A stretch of DNA of 57,338 bases from assembly GCA_964422725.1 (NCBI GenBank), contig CAYRCC010000011.1, positions 1 to 57,338 of the forward strand, given 5' to 3'. The DNA is from CAKSNH01 sp964422725 (GTDB lineage Bacteria > Bacillota > Clostridia > UBA1381). The translations under genes and the position numbers were made by a program. The notes beneath the pieces were generated by a model, which saw nothing but the letters and a program-made list of their open reading frames with translations, was not told the origin of the DNA and did not search any database. Numbering within the stretch: the first letter of the stretch is position 1; the number at the start of each line of letters is the position of its first letter. Shown one piece after another: positions 8,367-16,711 of the stretch.

Positions 8367-11039
8367 ATGAAACTGCTTATTATTGATTCTAACAGCATAA
8401 TAAACCGTGCGTTTTACGGAATACGCGGACTCAGCGCAAAGGATGGTACGCCGACAAACGCTGTATACGGTTTTCTGAACATATTAATAAAGCTCATTCG
8501 CGATATTGAGCCTGATTACATTTGCGCGGCGTTTGATGTGAAAGCACCGACGTTCAGACATAAGCAATACAAGGATTATAAGGCACAGCGCAAGCCTATG
8601 CCGGACGATTTGGCAAAACAAATTCCGCTGGCAAAGCAAATTTTGGGCGCAATGAATATTTCCGTGCTTGAGCTTGCCGGTTATGAGGCGGACGATATAA
8701 TCGGCACTGTTTCTAAGGTGTGCACGCAAAATAAAGTGGAGTGTTACATCGCTACGGGCGATAAGGACGATTTACAGCTTGTTGACGAAAATGTACGCGT
8801 TATTTTGACGGTCACACGCAGCGGAGTGAACGAAACTGTTGTGTATGATGAAACGGAGGTTATGCGGAAACTGGGCGTGTCACCGACTGAATATATCGAC
8901 GTAAAAGCACTTATGGGCGATACGTCGGATAATATACCCGGTGTCAGCGGTGTGGGCGAAAAGACGGCGTTTTCGCTGATTTCAAAGTATAAGTCGATTG
9001 AATATATTTACGATAATATTGATGATGTGGGATTGAAGGGCGCAATGCTCGAAAAAATGAAAAACGGCAGAGAGTCGGCGTTTTTGAGTAAACAGCTGGC
9101 TACTATTGACCGTAATGTGCCGATGGACATAAAGCTTGAAAATTATGTGACGGCACCGTATGACAATGATACACTCTATGTGCTTTTGAAACAGCTGGAT
9201 TTGCATAGTGTGGTGAAAAAGCTCGGTCTTGCGGAGCCTGATACCGCAAAGGCTGTGGCGGAAGACTTTTTTGAAAAGTCGGTTATGACTACGCTGTCGG
9301 CGGCGGCAGAGCTTGATGCTTTGGCGGAAAAACTGTCGGTGCAGACGGAGTTTTCGGTTATGTTCGATTTTGCGGATAAAAATCTTGTCGGAGTCGGTGT
9401 TGCTGTGGGTATGTCGGCGTATTTTGTGCCGGTCGGCGGTGAGCTGACTAAAGAAACGGTTGTAGCAAAGCTGTTGCCGATTTTGCGTAACAGTGACATA
9501 AAAAAGTACGTTTTTGATATAAAGGATTCAATTGTAAAGCTGTACCATATGGTGAACGACGGTAAAAAGCCGATTGAAAATATTGCGTTTGATGCGGCGA
9601 TTGCGGTGTATTTGATAAATCCGGCACGCAGTGATTATGATTTGGCATCGGTTGCGGAGGAGTATTTGGGCGTGCTGATTGAGAACGACGAAAACGGCGG
9701 GCAGATGTCGTTGTTCGGCGAAGATAACGCAGCTGTCGGAATTTTTGCGTGCAAAAAGGTGTTGTGCATAAAACCGCTTATGGAGTACACCCAAGAGCAA
9801 ATGCGCCGGCTCGGACAGGAAAAGCTGTATTACGATATTGAGCTGCCGCTTATTCAGGTACTTGCGGATATGCAGATTTACGGGTTCAAAATTGATAATG
9901 AACAGCTTGACGAGTTTTCCGTTATGCTGACAAAGCGCATTGATGAGGCTACAGAGAAAATTTACGATTATGCCGGACAGGAATTTAACATAAATTCACC
10001 TAAACAGCTGGGCGAGATACTTTTTGAAAAGCTGGGACTGAAAACAGGCAAAAAGACGAAAACGGGATATTCTACAAAAGCAGAGGTGCTGGAAAAACTA
10101 AAAGGTGAACACCCTATTATCGAGCATATTATGCAGTACCGCGTTTTGGCAAAACTCAAGAGCACTTATTGTGACGGATTAAAGGCGGTTATAAATCCGC
10201 AGACGGGCCGTATACATTCGGTATTCACCCAAACGGTTACCCTTACCGGCAGAATAAGTTCGGCAGAGCCGAATATGCAAAACATTCCGGTGCGGACAGA
10301 GCTGGGCAGAGAAATACGCAAAATGTTTACGGCGGACGGCGATGACTTCATTTTGACCGATGCCGATTACTCGCAGATTGAGCTTAGAGTGCTTGCACAT
10401 ATTGCCGATGATTCGGTTATGATAAAAGCATTTATGGACGGCGAAGATATCCATACAGTTACGGCCTCACAGGTGTTCGGAGTACCGGTGAGTGAGGTTA
10501 CTGGCAGACAGCGCAGCAGTGCAAAAGCGGTAAACTTTGGAATTGTGTACGGAATGGGTGAGTTTAGCCTTGCACAGGATTTGAAAATTTCGGTTGTTGA
10601 GGCAAGGCAGTATATGAAAAATTATCTTGATAAGTACAGCGGAGTTCGCGCTTATATGGAGGACATCAAAAAGCGTGCCAAAGAGGACGGATACGTTAAA
10701 ACGATGATGAACAGAGTGCGCTATATTCCGGAAATATCGGCATCAAACCGCAGTGTGCGTATGTTCGGCGAAAGAGTCGCGCTGAACACGCCTATTCAGG
10801 GCAGTGCGGCGGATATAATTAAGCTTGCTATGGTGAGGGTACACCGCCGCCTGAACGAGGCGCATATGAAGTCAAGACTGATTTTGCAGGTACACGATGA
10901 GCTGATTGTGGAAACACATAAAGACGAAGCTGAAGCTGTAAAAGAAATTTTGAAAACGGAAATGGAGAATGCTATGCAGCTTAAAGTACCGCTTGTTGCG
11001 GATATGAACTGCGGAAAAAGCTGGTATGAGGCAAAATGA
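8367..11039 (+). CDS. polA: DNA polymerase I
   Basis: 890 residues. The order is a 5'-3' exonuclease domain (about 1-290, with EADDIIGT and GDTSDNIPGV), a 3'-5' exonuclease-like domain (about 300-470) and an A-family polymerase (about 480-890). The polymerase motifs are complete: A DADYSQIELR, B RSSAKAVNFGIVYGMGE and C LQVHDELIVE. In the middle domain the Exo I DxE position reads FDFAD and lacks the catalytic glutamate, so proofreading is probably absent, as in many Bacillota. It repairs gaps and removes RNA primers. The RBS is GAGAGGA and the start is the ATG at 8367. It sits between ung and coaE with very short spacers. Confidence 0.97.
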   Translation: MKLLIIDSNSIINRAFYGIRGLSAKDGTPTNAVYGFLNILIKLIRDIEPDYICAAFDVKAPTFRHKQYKDYKAQRKPMPDDLAKQIPLAKQILGAMNISVLELAGYEADDIIGTVSKVCTQNKVECYIATGDKDDLQLVDENVRVILTVTRSGVNETVVYDETEVMRKLGVSPTEYIDVKALMGDTSDNIPGVSGVGEKTAFSLISKYKSIEYIYDNIDDVGLKGAMLEKMKNGRESAFLSKQLATIDRNVPMDIKLENYVTAPYDNDTLYVLLKQLDLHSVVKKLGLAEPDTAKAVAEDFFEKSVMTTLSAAAELDALAEKLSVQTEFSVMFDFADKNLVGVGVAVGMSAYFVPVGGELTKETVVAKLLPILRNSDIKKYVFDIKDSIVKLYHMVNDGKKPIENIAFDAAIAVYLINPARSDYDLASVAEEYLGVLIENDENGGQMSLFGEDNAAVGIFACKKVLCIKPLMEYTQEQMRRLGQEKLYYDIELPLIQVLADMQIYGFKIDNEQLDEFSVMLTKRIDEATEKIYDYAGQEFNINSPKQLGEILFEKLGLKTGKKTKTGYSTKAEVLEKLKGEHPIIEHIMQYRVLAKLKSTYCDGLKAVINPQTGRIHSVFTQTVTLTGRISSAEPNMQNIPVRTELGREIRKMFTADGDDFILTDADYSQIELRVLAHIADDSVMIKAFMDGEDIHTVTASQVFGVPVSEVTGRQRSSAKAVNFGIVYGMGEFSLAQDLKISVVEARQYMKNYLDKYSGVRAYMEDIKKRAKEDGYVKTMMNRVRYIPEISASNRSVRMFGERVALNTPIQGSAADIIKLAMVRVHRRLNEAHMKSRLILQVHDELIVETHKDEAEAVKEILKTEMENAMQLKVPLVADMNCGKSWYEAK

Positions 11040-11048
11040 GGAGATAAA

Positions 11049-11639
11049 ATGAAAATTTTAGGGATAACCGGAGGTTCGGGTACAGGTAAAACAACAGTGT
11101 CAAAGCTGTTTTCACAGCGTGGCTTTTATGTGATTGATGCTGATGTTGAGGCGCGTGAAGTGGTGAAGAAGGGCGGCGGTGCGCTTGCGGAGATAGAAGA
11201 GAGGTTCGGCAAAGTCGTGATAAACGCAGACGGCACGCTTAACCGCGGTGCGCTTGCGGACATTGTGTTTAAAAATGCAGATAAGCTCACGCTGTTAAAC
11301 GCTGTTACGCATAAGTATATTACGGAGCGAATAGATAATCTGTTGGCGGAATGTACGGCGGAGTGGGCGGTAATTGATGCCGCCGCACTCGTCGAAAGCG
11401 GTCTGGACAAGAAATGCGATAAGGTAATAGCGGTAACTGCCGACTTTGAAGTGCGCAAAGCGCGGATAATTGTGCGTGATTCGCTCAGCGAGGAGCGTGC
11501 CGAGGAGAGAATAAGAGCGCAGAAGAGTATGGATTTTTACATAAGTGCGGCGGATTTTGTGATAGAGAACAACGGCGATGAAGAGGCTTTGAGAAAATCG
11601 GTTGACAGAATAATCGGGAATTTGGAGTTGAAACAGTGA
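11049..11639 (+). CDS. coaE: Dephospho-CoA kinase
   Basis: 196 residues, the family's normal length. It phosphorylates dephospho-CoA in the last step of coenzyme A synthesis. The P-loop GGSGTGKTT is at residues 7-15, followed by DADVEAREV and, further on, DAAALVESGLD and VTADFEVRKARI. It starts 10 bases after polA, and its stop codon overlaps the GTG start of the next gene. The polA-coaE order is a common arrangement in Bacillota. Confidence 0.95.
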   Translation: MKILGITGGSGTGKTTVSKLFSQRGFYVIDADVEAREVVKKGGGALAEIEERFGKVVINADGTLNRGALADIVFKNADKLTLLNAVTHKYITERIDNLLAECTAEWAVIDAAALVESGLDKKCDKVIAVTADFEVRKARIIVRDSLSEERAEERIRAQKSMDFYISAADFVIENNGDEEALRKSVDRIIGNLELKQ

Positions 11640-12208
11640 AGAAAATTTTGAGGCTTGCGGTTCGGCTTGTGATTTTGGCGGTGCTTGCGCTTGCGGTAAA
11701 GTCGGGGATTGATACGGTTAAGGATATTATGTATCCGGTGCGTTATGCGCAGTTTATCAACAAATACAGCGGTGAATACGGGCTTGACCGTTATTTGGTT
11801 ATGGGTGTTATCAAAGCTGAAAGCAATTATATACATGATGCACATTCGGGTGTGGCGCGCGGACTTATGCAGATTACCGACGATACGGCAGTGTGGATTG
11901 CCGGAAAACTGAATATGGAGTTTTCCTCAGATGATTTGGACGATCCCGAAACCAATATAAAAATGGGCTGTTATTATCTGAGTTATCTGATTGAGCATTA
12001 TGAGAATGTTGACGTTGCACTGGCGGCATATAACGGCGGTATGGGCAATGTAAATAAATGGCTGTCGAACGGCGAGTACAGCGATGACCGAAAGACACTT
12101 AAAAAAATTCCGTTTCCCGAAACTGACGAGTATGTCAAAAGAGTACGCAAATATCAGCAGGTTTACGAGCAAGAGTACGGCGGTGCCGCAACGGGGGGAA
12201 ACGGCTGA
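11636..12208 (+). CDS. Lytic transglycosylase (SLT domain)
   Basis: 190 residues. One N-terminal membrane anchor (about 5-25) is followed by an SLT goose-lysozyme-like domain with the catalytic glutamate in IKAESNYIHDAHSGVARGLMQ and the late motif ALAAYNGGMGNVNKWL. It cleaves peptidoglycan glycan strands with formation of 1,6-anhydro ends, outside the membrane. It starts at a GTG that overlaps the coaE stop (GTGA), which indicates translational coupling. The size suits a minimal cell-wall-remodelling enzyme of the YjbJ/SltB type; the exact physiological role is unknown. Confidence 0.93.
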   Translation: MKKILRLAVRLVILAVLALAVKSGIDTVKDIMYPVRYAQFINKYSGEYGLDRYLVMGVIKAESNYIHDAHSGVARGLMQITDDTAVWIAGKLNMEFSSDDLDDPETNIKMGCYYLSYLIEHYENVDVALAAYNGGMGNVNKWLSNGEYSDDRKTLKKIPFPETDEYVKRVRKYQQVYEQEYGGAATGGNG

Positions 12209-12258
12209 ATGTTGGTATAATCTGAGCCGTAACCGGTAATTTTAAAGCAAAACAAAAC

Positions 12259-12330
12259 AAAATTGCATTTTGTCAAAACAGCATACTTACCGATGACACA
12301 CTGCGCGGCTGTTTTGAAAAATGCAATTTT
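12259..12330. terminator. Likely bidirectional terminator between convergent genes
   Basis: A 24-base arm (AAAATTGCATTTT...CAAAACAGC, 12259-12282) is matched by its near-perfect reverse complement at 12308-12330 around a 25-base loop. The outer ends are A-rich and T-rich on either strand. It lies between the converging transglycosylase and export-protein genes. Confidence 0.7.
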
Positions 12331-12372
12331 ATTCTGTCTGTAAATATCCGGCTTTTGCGGACGGCATTGTTT

Positions 12373-12873
12373 TTATATAACTTGTTTTATAATTCCGAAC
12401 GAAATCAGCGACATAATAAGTCCGGCACCGGCAACGCCGAGGAAAATCCACGGCAGAGCATCACGCACTTTAAACCTCATCAGCGACGCAATGAGTGCGC
12501 CTGTCCACGCGCCCGTACCCGGCAGCGGAATTGCGACGAACAGAAAGAGTCCCCATTTGCCGTATTTCTGAATTTGACCGCTTTTTGAAAGTGCTTTTTT
12601 TTCTAATTTCTCAACCATAGGTTTAAATGTTTTTGTGTTTCTCAAAAAGTCAAAAATTTTGTCGATAAACAGCAGTATAAACGGGATAGGTACCATATTG
12701 CCGATTACGGCGATTATATACGTGGATAAAAACTCCATTTTAAGAAGTCCGGCGGCAAGTATGCTGCCTCTGAGTTCAAGTACGGGAATCATTGAAATTA
12801 TAAAAACTATCAGTTCTTTCGGCATTTCACCCGAAAACGTGTTTACGATATTTTGTACCAGTGTATCAGTCAT
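12373..12873 (-). CDS. Small multidrug export-like membrane protein (COG2426)
   Basis: 166 residues from the chosen start. It is highly hydrophobic with about four or five membrane segments, and carries family signatures near the start (MIPVLELRGSILAA), in the middle (KYGKWGLFLFVAIPLPGTG) and after (WTGALIASLMRF). The family is annotated as small multidrug export proteins, though its true substrate is poorly established. I prefer the ATG at 12873, preceded by GAGGTTG, over an in-frame ATG at 12918. A near-consensus promoter lies just upstream. Confidence 0.88.
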   Translation of the reverse strand: MTDTLVQNIVNTFSGEMPKELIVFIISMIPVLELRGSILAAGLLKMEFLSTYIIAVIGNMVPIPFILLFIDKIFDFLRNTKTFKPMVEKLEKKALSKSGQIQKYGKWGLFLFVAIPLPGTGAWTGALIASLMRFKVRDALPWIFLGVAGAGLIMSLISFGIIKQVI

Positions 12874-12923
12874 ATTTTTTTTCAACCTCACATTATTTTT
12901 TGTTTGTGCACAGCACATAATCT

Positions 12924-12953
12924 ATTATACAGTATATTACAGTAATGTGTCAA
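12924..12953 (-). promoter_or_regulatory. Promoter of the export-protein gene
   Basis: On the minus strand a perfect TTGACA and a perfect TATAAT are separated by 18 bp, directed at 12373-12873. The mRNA leader would be about 45 nt. Confidence 0.85.
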
Positions 12954-13041
12954 TTATAAACCGAAAACTTTTTTGTATACATATGTAAAATACCGATATG
13001 TATCCGCGGACATTTTATATTGTGATAAATCAAGGCTTGTC

Positions 13042-13090
13042 GGCAGTCTTTCAATTTGTTAAAATTAACAAATTGAAACTGCTTTTTTTG
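13042..13090 (+). terminator. Orphan plus-strand terminator
   Basis: CAGTCTTTCAATTTGTT pairs with AACAAATTGAAACTG and is followed by CTTTTTTT. No plus-strand gene lies upstream between 12919 and here, so it may end a short untranslated RNA or be a leftover. The rest of 12919-13123 shows nothing else. Confidence 0.65.
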
Positions 13091-13123
13091 GTAATAATTA
13101 AAATTTAATCGTTCGGTTTGTCG

Positions 13124-13152
13124 TTGCAATGATAATGGTGTTGTGATATAAT
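13124..13152 (+). promoter_or_regulatory. Promoter of the GH51 gene
   Basis: TTGCAA and a perfect TATAAT are separated by 17 bp, 50 bp upstream of the GH51 start. Confidence 0.8.
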
Positions 13153-13201
13153 ATAAATATTATCAAGTTAATAATTAACTGAATTGAAAGGAATAAACAC
13201 G

Positions 13202-15532
13202 ATGAATAAAATCAAAGTTTTTGCAAATGAAAAAACTCAGAGTATGGGTGATTTGTACGGCATATTTTTCGAGGACATAAATCACGCGGCAGACGGCGGT
13301 CTGTACGGCGAGCTGGTGCGCAACCGCTCGTTTGAATTTTCGCATATAGACAACCCGTCGTACCGCTCAACCACAGCTTGGGAGAAGGTGGAGAAAAACG
13401 GTGCAAAGCTGTCAATTGCGGTGGAAAATAAAAACGGACTCGGCGGTCAGAATTACAACTACCTTGTCGCTGAGGTGTATTGCACAGGCGGCGGTGCCGG
13501 TATAAAAAATTACGGTTACGGCACGGGTATACCTGTCGAAAAGAATAAGAAATATAATTTTTCGGTTTATGCGAGAAGTCCGAAAGGTATTAAAATGAGT
13601 GCCGTGCTTGAAGGCCCGAACGGCGAAGTGTACGCAAAACACAGCTTTGACATAAACAGCGGCGAATGGACAAAATATGCGTTTGAGCTTTGCCCTGATG
13701 TGACCGATTACAGCGGCAGACTGGCTTTGTACGCCGAAACCGAGGGCAAGGTGTACATTGATATGGTATCGCTGTTTCCGGCGGATACGTACAAAAAGCG
13801 TGCAAACGGTATGCGCGCGGATATAGCAAAGCTGCTTGAGGATATGCACCCGAAATTTATGCGTTTTCCGGGCGGCTGTCTTATTCACGACGGTTCTATG
13901 AACAAGGACGACCGCGACAGTGCATACAGGTGGAAAAATACAATCGGCGATGTGGAAAAAAGACCGGCGCGCCGTAATAACTGGGGATATAATCAGTCAC
14001 TCGGACTCGGCTATTACGAATACTTTGTGTTCTGTGAGGACATAAACACAAAGCCTATCCCGATTTTGCCTGCCGGCTATAACCCTCATTCAAAGCAGGC
14101 GGTTGCGATTGACGACCTCGGTGAATGGATTGACGATGCTCTCGATTTGATTGAATTTGCAAACGGCGCATCTGATACGGAGTGGGGAAAAGTAAGGGCA
14201 CAGCTGGGGCACCCTGAGCCGTTCGGACTGGAATATATCGGTATAGGCAACGAAGAAGTCGGACAGGAATTTTGGGACAGATATGTATATTTCCACAAGG
14301 CAATAAAGGAAAAATATCCGGACATTAAAATTATAAACACAAGCGGACCGTTCAGTCAGGGGGCGGAGTATGAGCGCGGCTGGAAGTCGGCGCGCGATAA
14401 CGGCTCGGAATTTGTAGACGAGCATTATTATATGGCACCTGAATGGTTTTTGGCAAACCATCACCGCTATGACAGTTTCAAAGCGGACGGACCGAAAGTG
14501 TTCCTCGGCGAGTACGCAAGCTGGGGCAACACATATTATAATGCATTGGTTGAGGCGAGCTATATGATAGGACTTGAGCGCAACTCTCACGCTGTGGGAC
14601 TTGCGTGTTACGCACCGATGCTCTGTAACGTCGATTATGTCAATTGGCAGCCGGATATGATTTGGTTTAACAACCACGAAGTATACGGCAGTGCAAACTA
14701 TTATGTGCAGAAAATGTTTATGACAAATCAGGGAACAGACCTTGTACGCATATGCACCGAGGGCTTGGATAAGAAAAAAGTGATTGGCGAGAAATACATA
14801 AAAGGCGGTGTTGAGCTTGAAACGGATCGTGCAAGCGGCATTTTGAGCAATATCAAAATTACAGATGACAAAACCGGCAGAGTTAAGCATTACGATGACA
14901 TAATCGCGGACAAAGCTCAGGTTTTCGCTCTTGACGATATTGATTTTGAAGAATATACAATAAGCCTTACGGTGAAAAAGACAAGCGGCAGCCGCGGTTT
15001 CAGGATAATTACCGGTAAAAAAGACAATGACAATTACATTGTGTGGAACGTTGCCGGCTGGGCAAATCAAGACTCGGAAGTTGCCGCGCGCACAAACGGC
15101 AGACACTCGACACTTGACCACGTTATGTTTACGGTTGATACAGATGTTGAATACAAGCTCGAAATGAAAATCAAAGGCCGCGAAATTGACACATACATTG
15201 ACGGTGTGCATATGAATCACGCGGTTGACAAACAGCCGGAAATAGAGGAAATTTACTATACAGCCTCGGTTGATACCGATACGAATGACGTTATCGTCAA
15301 GGTGGTAAACGTTGATGACAGCGCGGTTGAGGCAGTGATAGAGATTGACGGTGTAAGCAAGATAGACGGCGAGCTTACCTACATTAAGGACTGCGCTTTA
15401 GACAGCACAAACAGCTTTGAAAATCCGACATTGGTTTCTCCTGTTGCCGAGAAAATAGTAAGCGACGGCAATTTGATTGAGTATACGTTTGACAAACATT
15501 CGATAACGATATTCAGAATTAAAAAGCAGTAA
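13202..15532 (+). CDS. Alpha-L-arabinofuranosidase, GH51
   Basis: 776 residues with no signal peptide, so cytoplasmic. GH51 enzymes release terminal arabinofuranose from arabinan, arabinoxylan or arabinogalactan fragments. The N-terminus has the family opening GDLYGIFFEDINHAADGGLYGELVRNRSFEF split over residues 16-46, then a CBM4_9-like beta region (about 60-200) and a TIM barrel. The acid/base is E351 in GNEE and the nucleophile is E437 in FLGEYASWGN. The C-terminal 200 residues form beta domains typical of long GH51 members. The start is the ATG at 13202 after AAAGGA. The gene stands alone with its own promoter. Together with GH36, GH30/43 and GH4 nearby it fits uptake and breakdown of plant side-chain oligosaccharides. 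Confidence 0.95.
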   Translation: MNKIKVFANEKTQSMGDLYGIFFEDINHAADGGLYGELVRNRSFEFSHIDNPSYRSTTAWEKVEKNGAKLSIAVENKNGLGGQNYNYLVAEVYCTGGGAGIKNYGYGTGIPVEKNKKYNFSVYARSPKGIKMSAVLEGPNGEVYAKHSFDINSGEWTKYAFELCPDVTDYSGRLALYAETEGKVYIDMVSLFPADTYKKRANGMRADIAKLLEDMHPKFMRFPGGCLIHDGSMNKDDRDSAYRWKNTIGDVEKRPARRNNWGYNQSLGLGYYEYFVFCEDINTKPIPILPAGYNPHSKQAVAIDDLGEWIDDALDLIEFANGASDTEWGKVRAQLGHPEPFGLEYIGIGNEEVGQEFWDRYVYFHKAIKEKYPDIKIINTSGPFSQGAEYERGWKSARDNGSEFVDEHYYMAPEWFLANHHRYDSFKADGPKVFLGEYASWGNTYYNALVEASYMIGLERNSHAVGLACYAPMLCNVDYVNWQPDMIWFNNHEVYGSANYYVQKMFMTNQGTDLVRICTEGLDKKKVIGEKYIKGGVELETDRASGILSNIKITDDKTGRVKHYDDIIADKAQVFALDDIDFEEYTISLTVKKTSGSRGFRIITGKKDNDNYIVWNVAGWANQDSEVAARTNGRHSTLDHVMFTVDTDVEYKLEMKIKGREIDTYIDGVHMNHAVDKQPEIEEIYYTASVDTDTNDVIVKVVNVDDSAVEAVIEIDGVSKIDGELTYIKDCALDSTNSFENPTLVSPVAEKIVSDGNLIEYTFDKHSITIFRIKKQ

Positions 15533-15907
15533 CATTGAAAGTTTTCAATGAATGACAGGCTCGGCGTGCAGATTTATTTATTTTGTCTTTGGCAAAACCG
15601 CACTTTGCACGCCTATTATAAAAGGCTTGATTTAAACTTTAATAAAAGGTTTTACCGTTAATAGGGGTTTCATTTGCCGCCGTGCGTGAAACCCCTAAAA
15701 AATTGAATAATTGATAAGACTGTATATGGAAGTTTTTTAAATAATTTTGCTGTTATTGTAAATCGGTAATTGTAAAGAATAAGAAGAATAAACCGATATT
15801 TGGTTTCAATTAAACAAATCATTTTGCATTTTAATTACATTTGCCCTCTCAACACACCAATTTTCTCACCATAACTGCCAAAACTGACGACATATTTTGA
15901 ATTATCC
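15533..15907. other. Intergenic region with inverted repeats
   Basis: This gap holds two clear inverted repeats: GGCGTGCA...TGCACGCC (about 15563-15613) and AGGGGTTTCA...TGAAACCCCT (15663-15696). Neither is followed by T on the plus strand, so a canonical terminator for GH51 is not evident, although folding of the first could still stall transcription. The remainder is A+T-rich with no ORF or RNA I can support. Confidence 0.5.
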
Positions 15908-15936
15908 TTGAAAACTCTGAGTTTATATAGTAAAAT
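15908..15936 (+). promoter_or_regulatory. Promoter of the radC-like gene
   Basis: TTGAAA and TAAAAT are separated by 17 bp, 35 bp upstream of the RadC start. Confidence 0.75.
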
Positions 15937-15970
15937 ATATTTATGTAACTAATTTTAAGGAGCTGCGGTT

Positions 15971-16690
15971 ATGTCAGGAGAACAAACCAACAATTCAAAT
16001 ACCGAATTGTCCAAACATTCGGGACACAGAAATCGGCTCAGAGATCGTTTTATAGCCGCCGGTGCGAGTAAGCTGTCGGGCTTTGAAGCTCACGAAATAC
16101 TTGAGTTATTGCTGTTTTATGTTATGCCGAGGGTGAATACCAATGAAATTGCGCACGACTTGATTAATACTTTCGGCTCACTTCACGCTGTGTTTGAAGC
16201 GGATATACACAGTCTGAAACAGGTTCATGGTATCGGAGAGCAAAGTGCGCTTTTTCTGCATTTGATGTCCGGTGTGTTTGACGAATATGCAAAGTCAAAG
16301 GTCAGTATAAGAAATGTTATAATTACTTCGGCAAATGTAGGTGAATACGTTAAGCCGCTTTTTCTCGCACATATTTATGAGGTTTTCTATATAATAAGCT
16401 TAGATGCTAAAAACAGAGTTATCACGTATGACTTGGTGTGCCACGGTTCTATGGATTCTGTGGGGATAAAGCTGAGGGATATAGTTTCAACCGTTCTGCG
16501 TTCAAATGCCACAAGCGTTATTCTGGCGCACAACCACCCCGGCGGCCGTCCGGTGCCGTCGGATGCCGATAAACGTATTACGAGAATTATAAAACAGATA
16601 CTTCATTCTATAGATGTACGTGTTGTTGACCATATTATTGTGGCGGGGAATGAATATACCAGTATGGCATCTGATTTACATTTGATATAA
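15971..16690 (+). CDS. radC: RadC family (JAB/MPN domain) protein
   Basis: 239 residues. The N-terminal part (HRNRLRDRF, then a helix-hairpin-helix-like region with LKQVHGIGEQSALFL) is followed by a JAB/MPN domain with the metal motif HNHPGGRPVPSDAD near residues 183-196. RadC proteins were named for DNA repair, but their biochemical role is still uncertain. AAGGAG lies 9 bases before the ATG. The downstream gene starts 21 bases later, so the two are probably one operon. Confidence 0.93.
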   Translation: MSGEQTNNSNTELSKHSGHRNRLRDRFIAAGASKLSGFEAHEILELLLFYVMPRVNTNEIAHDLINTFGSLHAVFEADIHSLKQVHGIGEQSALFLHLMSGVFDEYAKSKVSIRNVIITSANVGEYVKPLFLAHIYEVFYIISLDAKNRVITYDLVCHGSMDSVGIKLRDIVSTVLRSNATSVILAHNHPGGRPVPSDADKRITRIIKQILHSIDVRVVDHIIVAGNEYTSMASDLHLI

Positions 16691-16711
16691 TTTCTATTCG
16701 GAGGAAACCAA

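Noticed and set aside
12209..12372. Small plus-strand ORF extending at 12355-12588
   Set aside because: It runs antisense to the export-protein gene and has no ribosome site or domain.
14090..15220. Minus-strand ORF of 376 codons opposite the GH51 gene
   Set aside because: Shadow of the GH51 codon pattern, with no recognisable motif; the GH51 catalytic residues confirm the plus strand.
15663..15696. Terminator after the GH51 gene
   Set aside because: The hairpin AGGGGTTTCA/TGAAACCCCT is strong, but A rather than T follows on the plus strand, and T precedes rather than follows on the minus strand.
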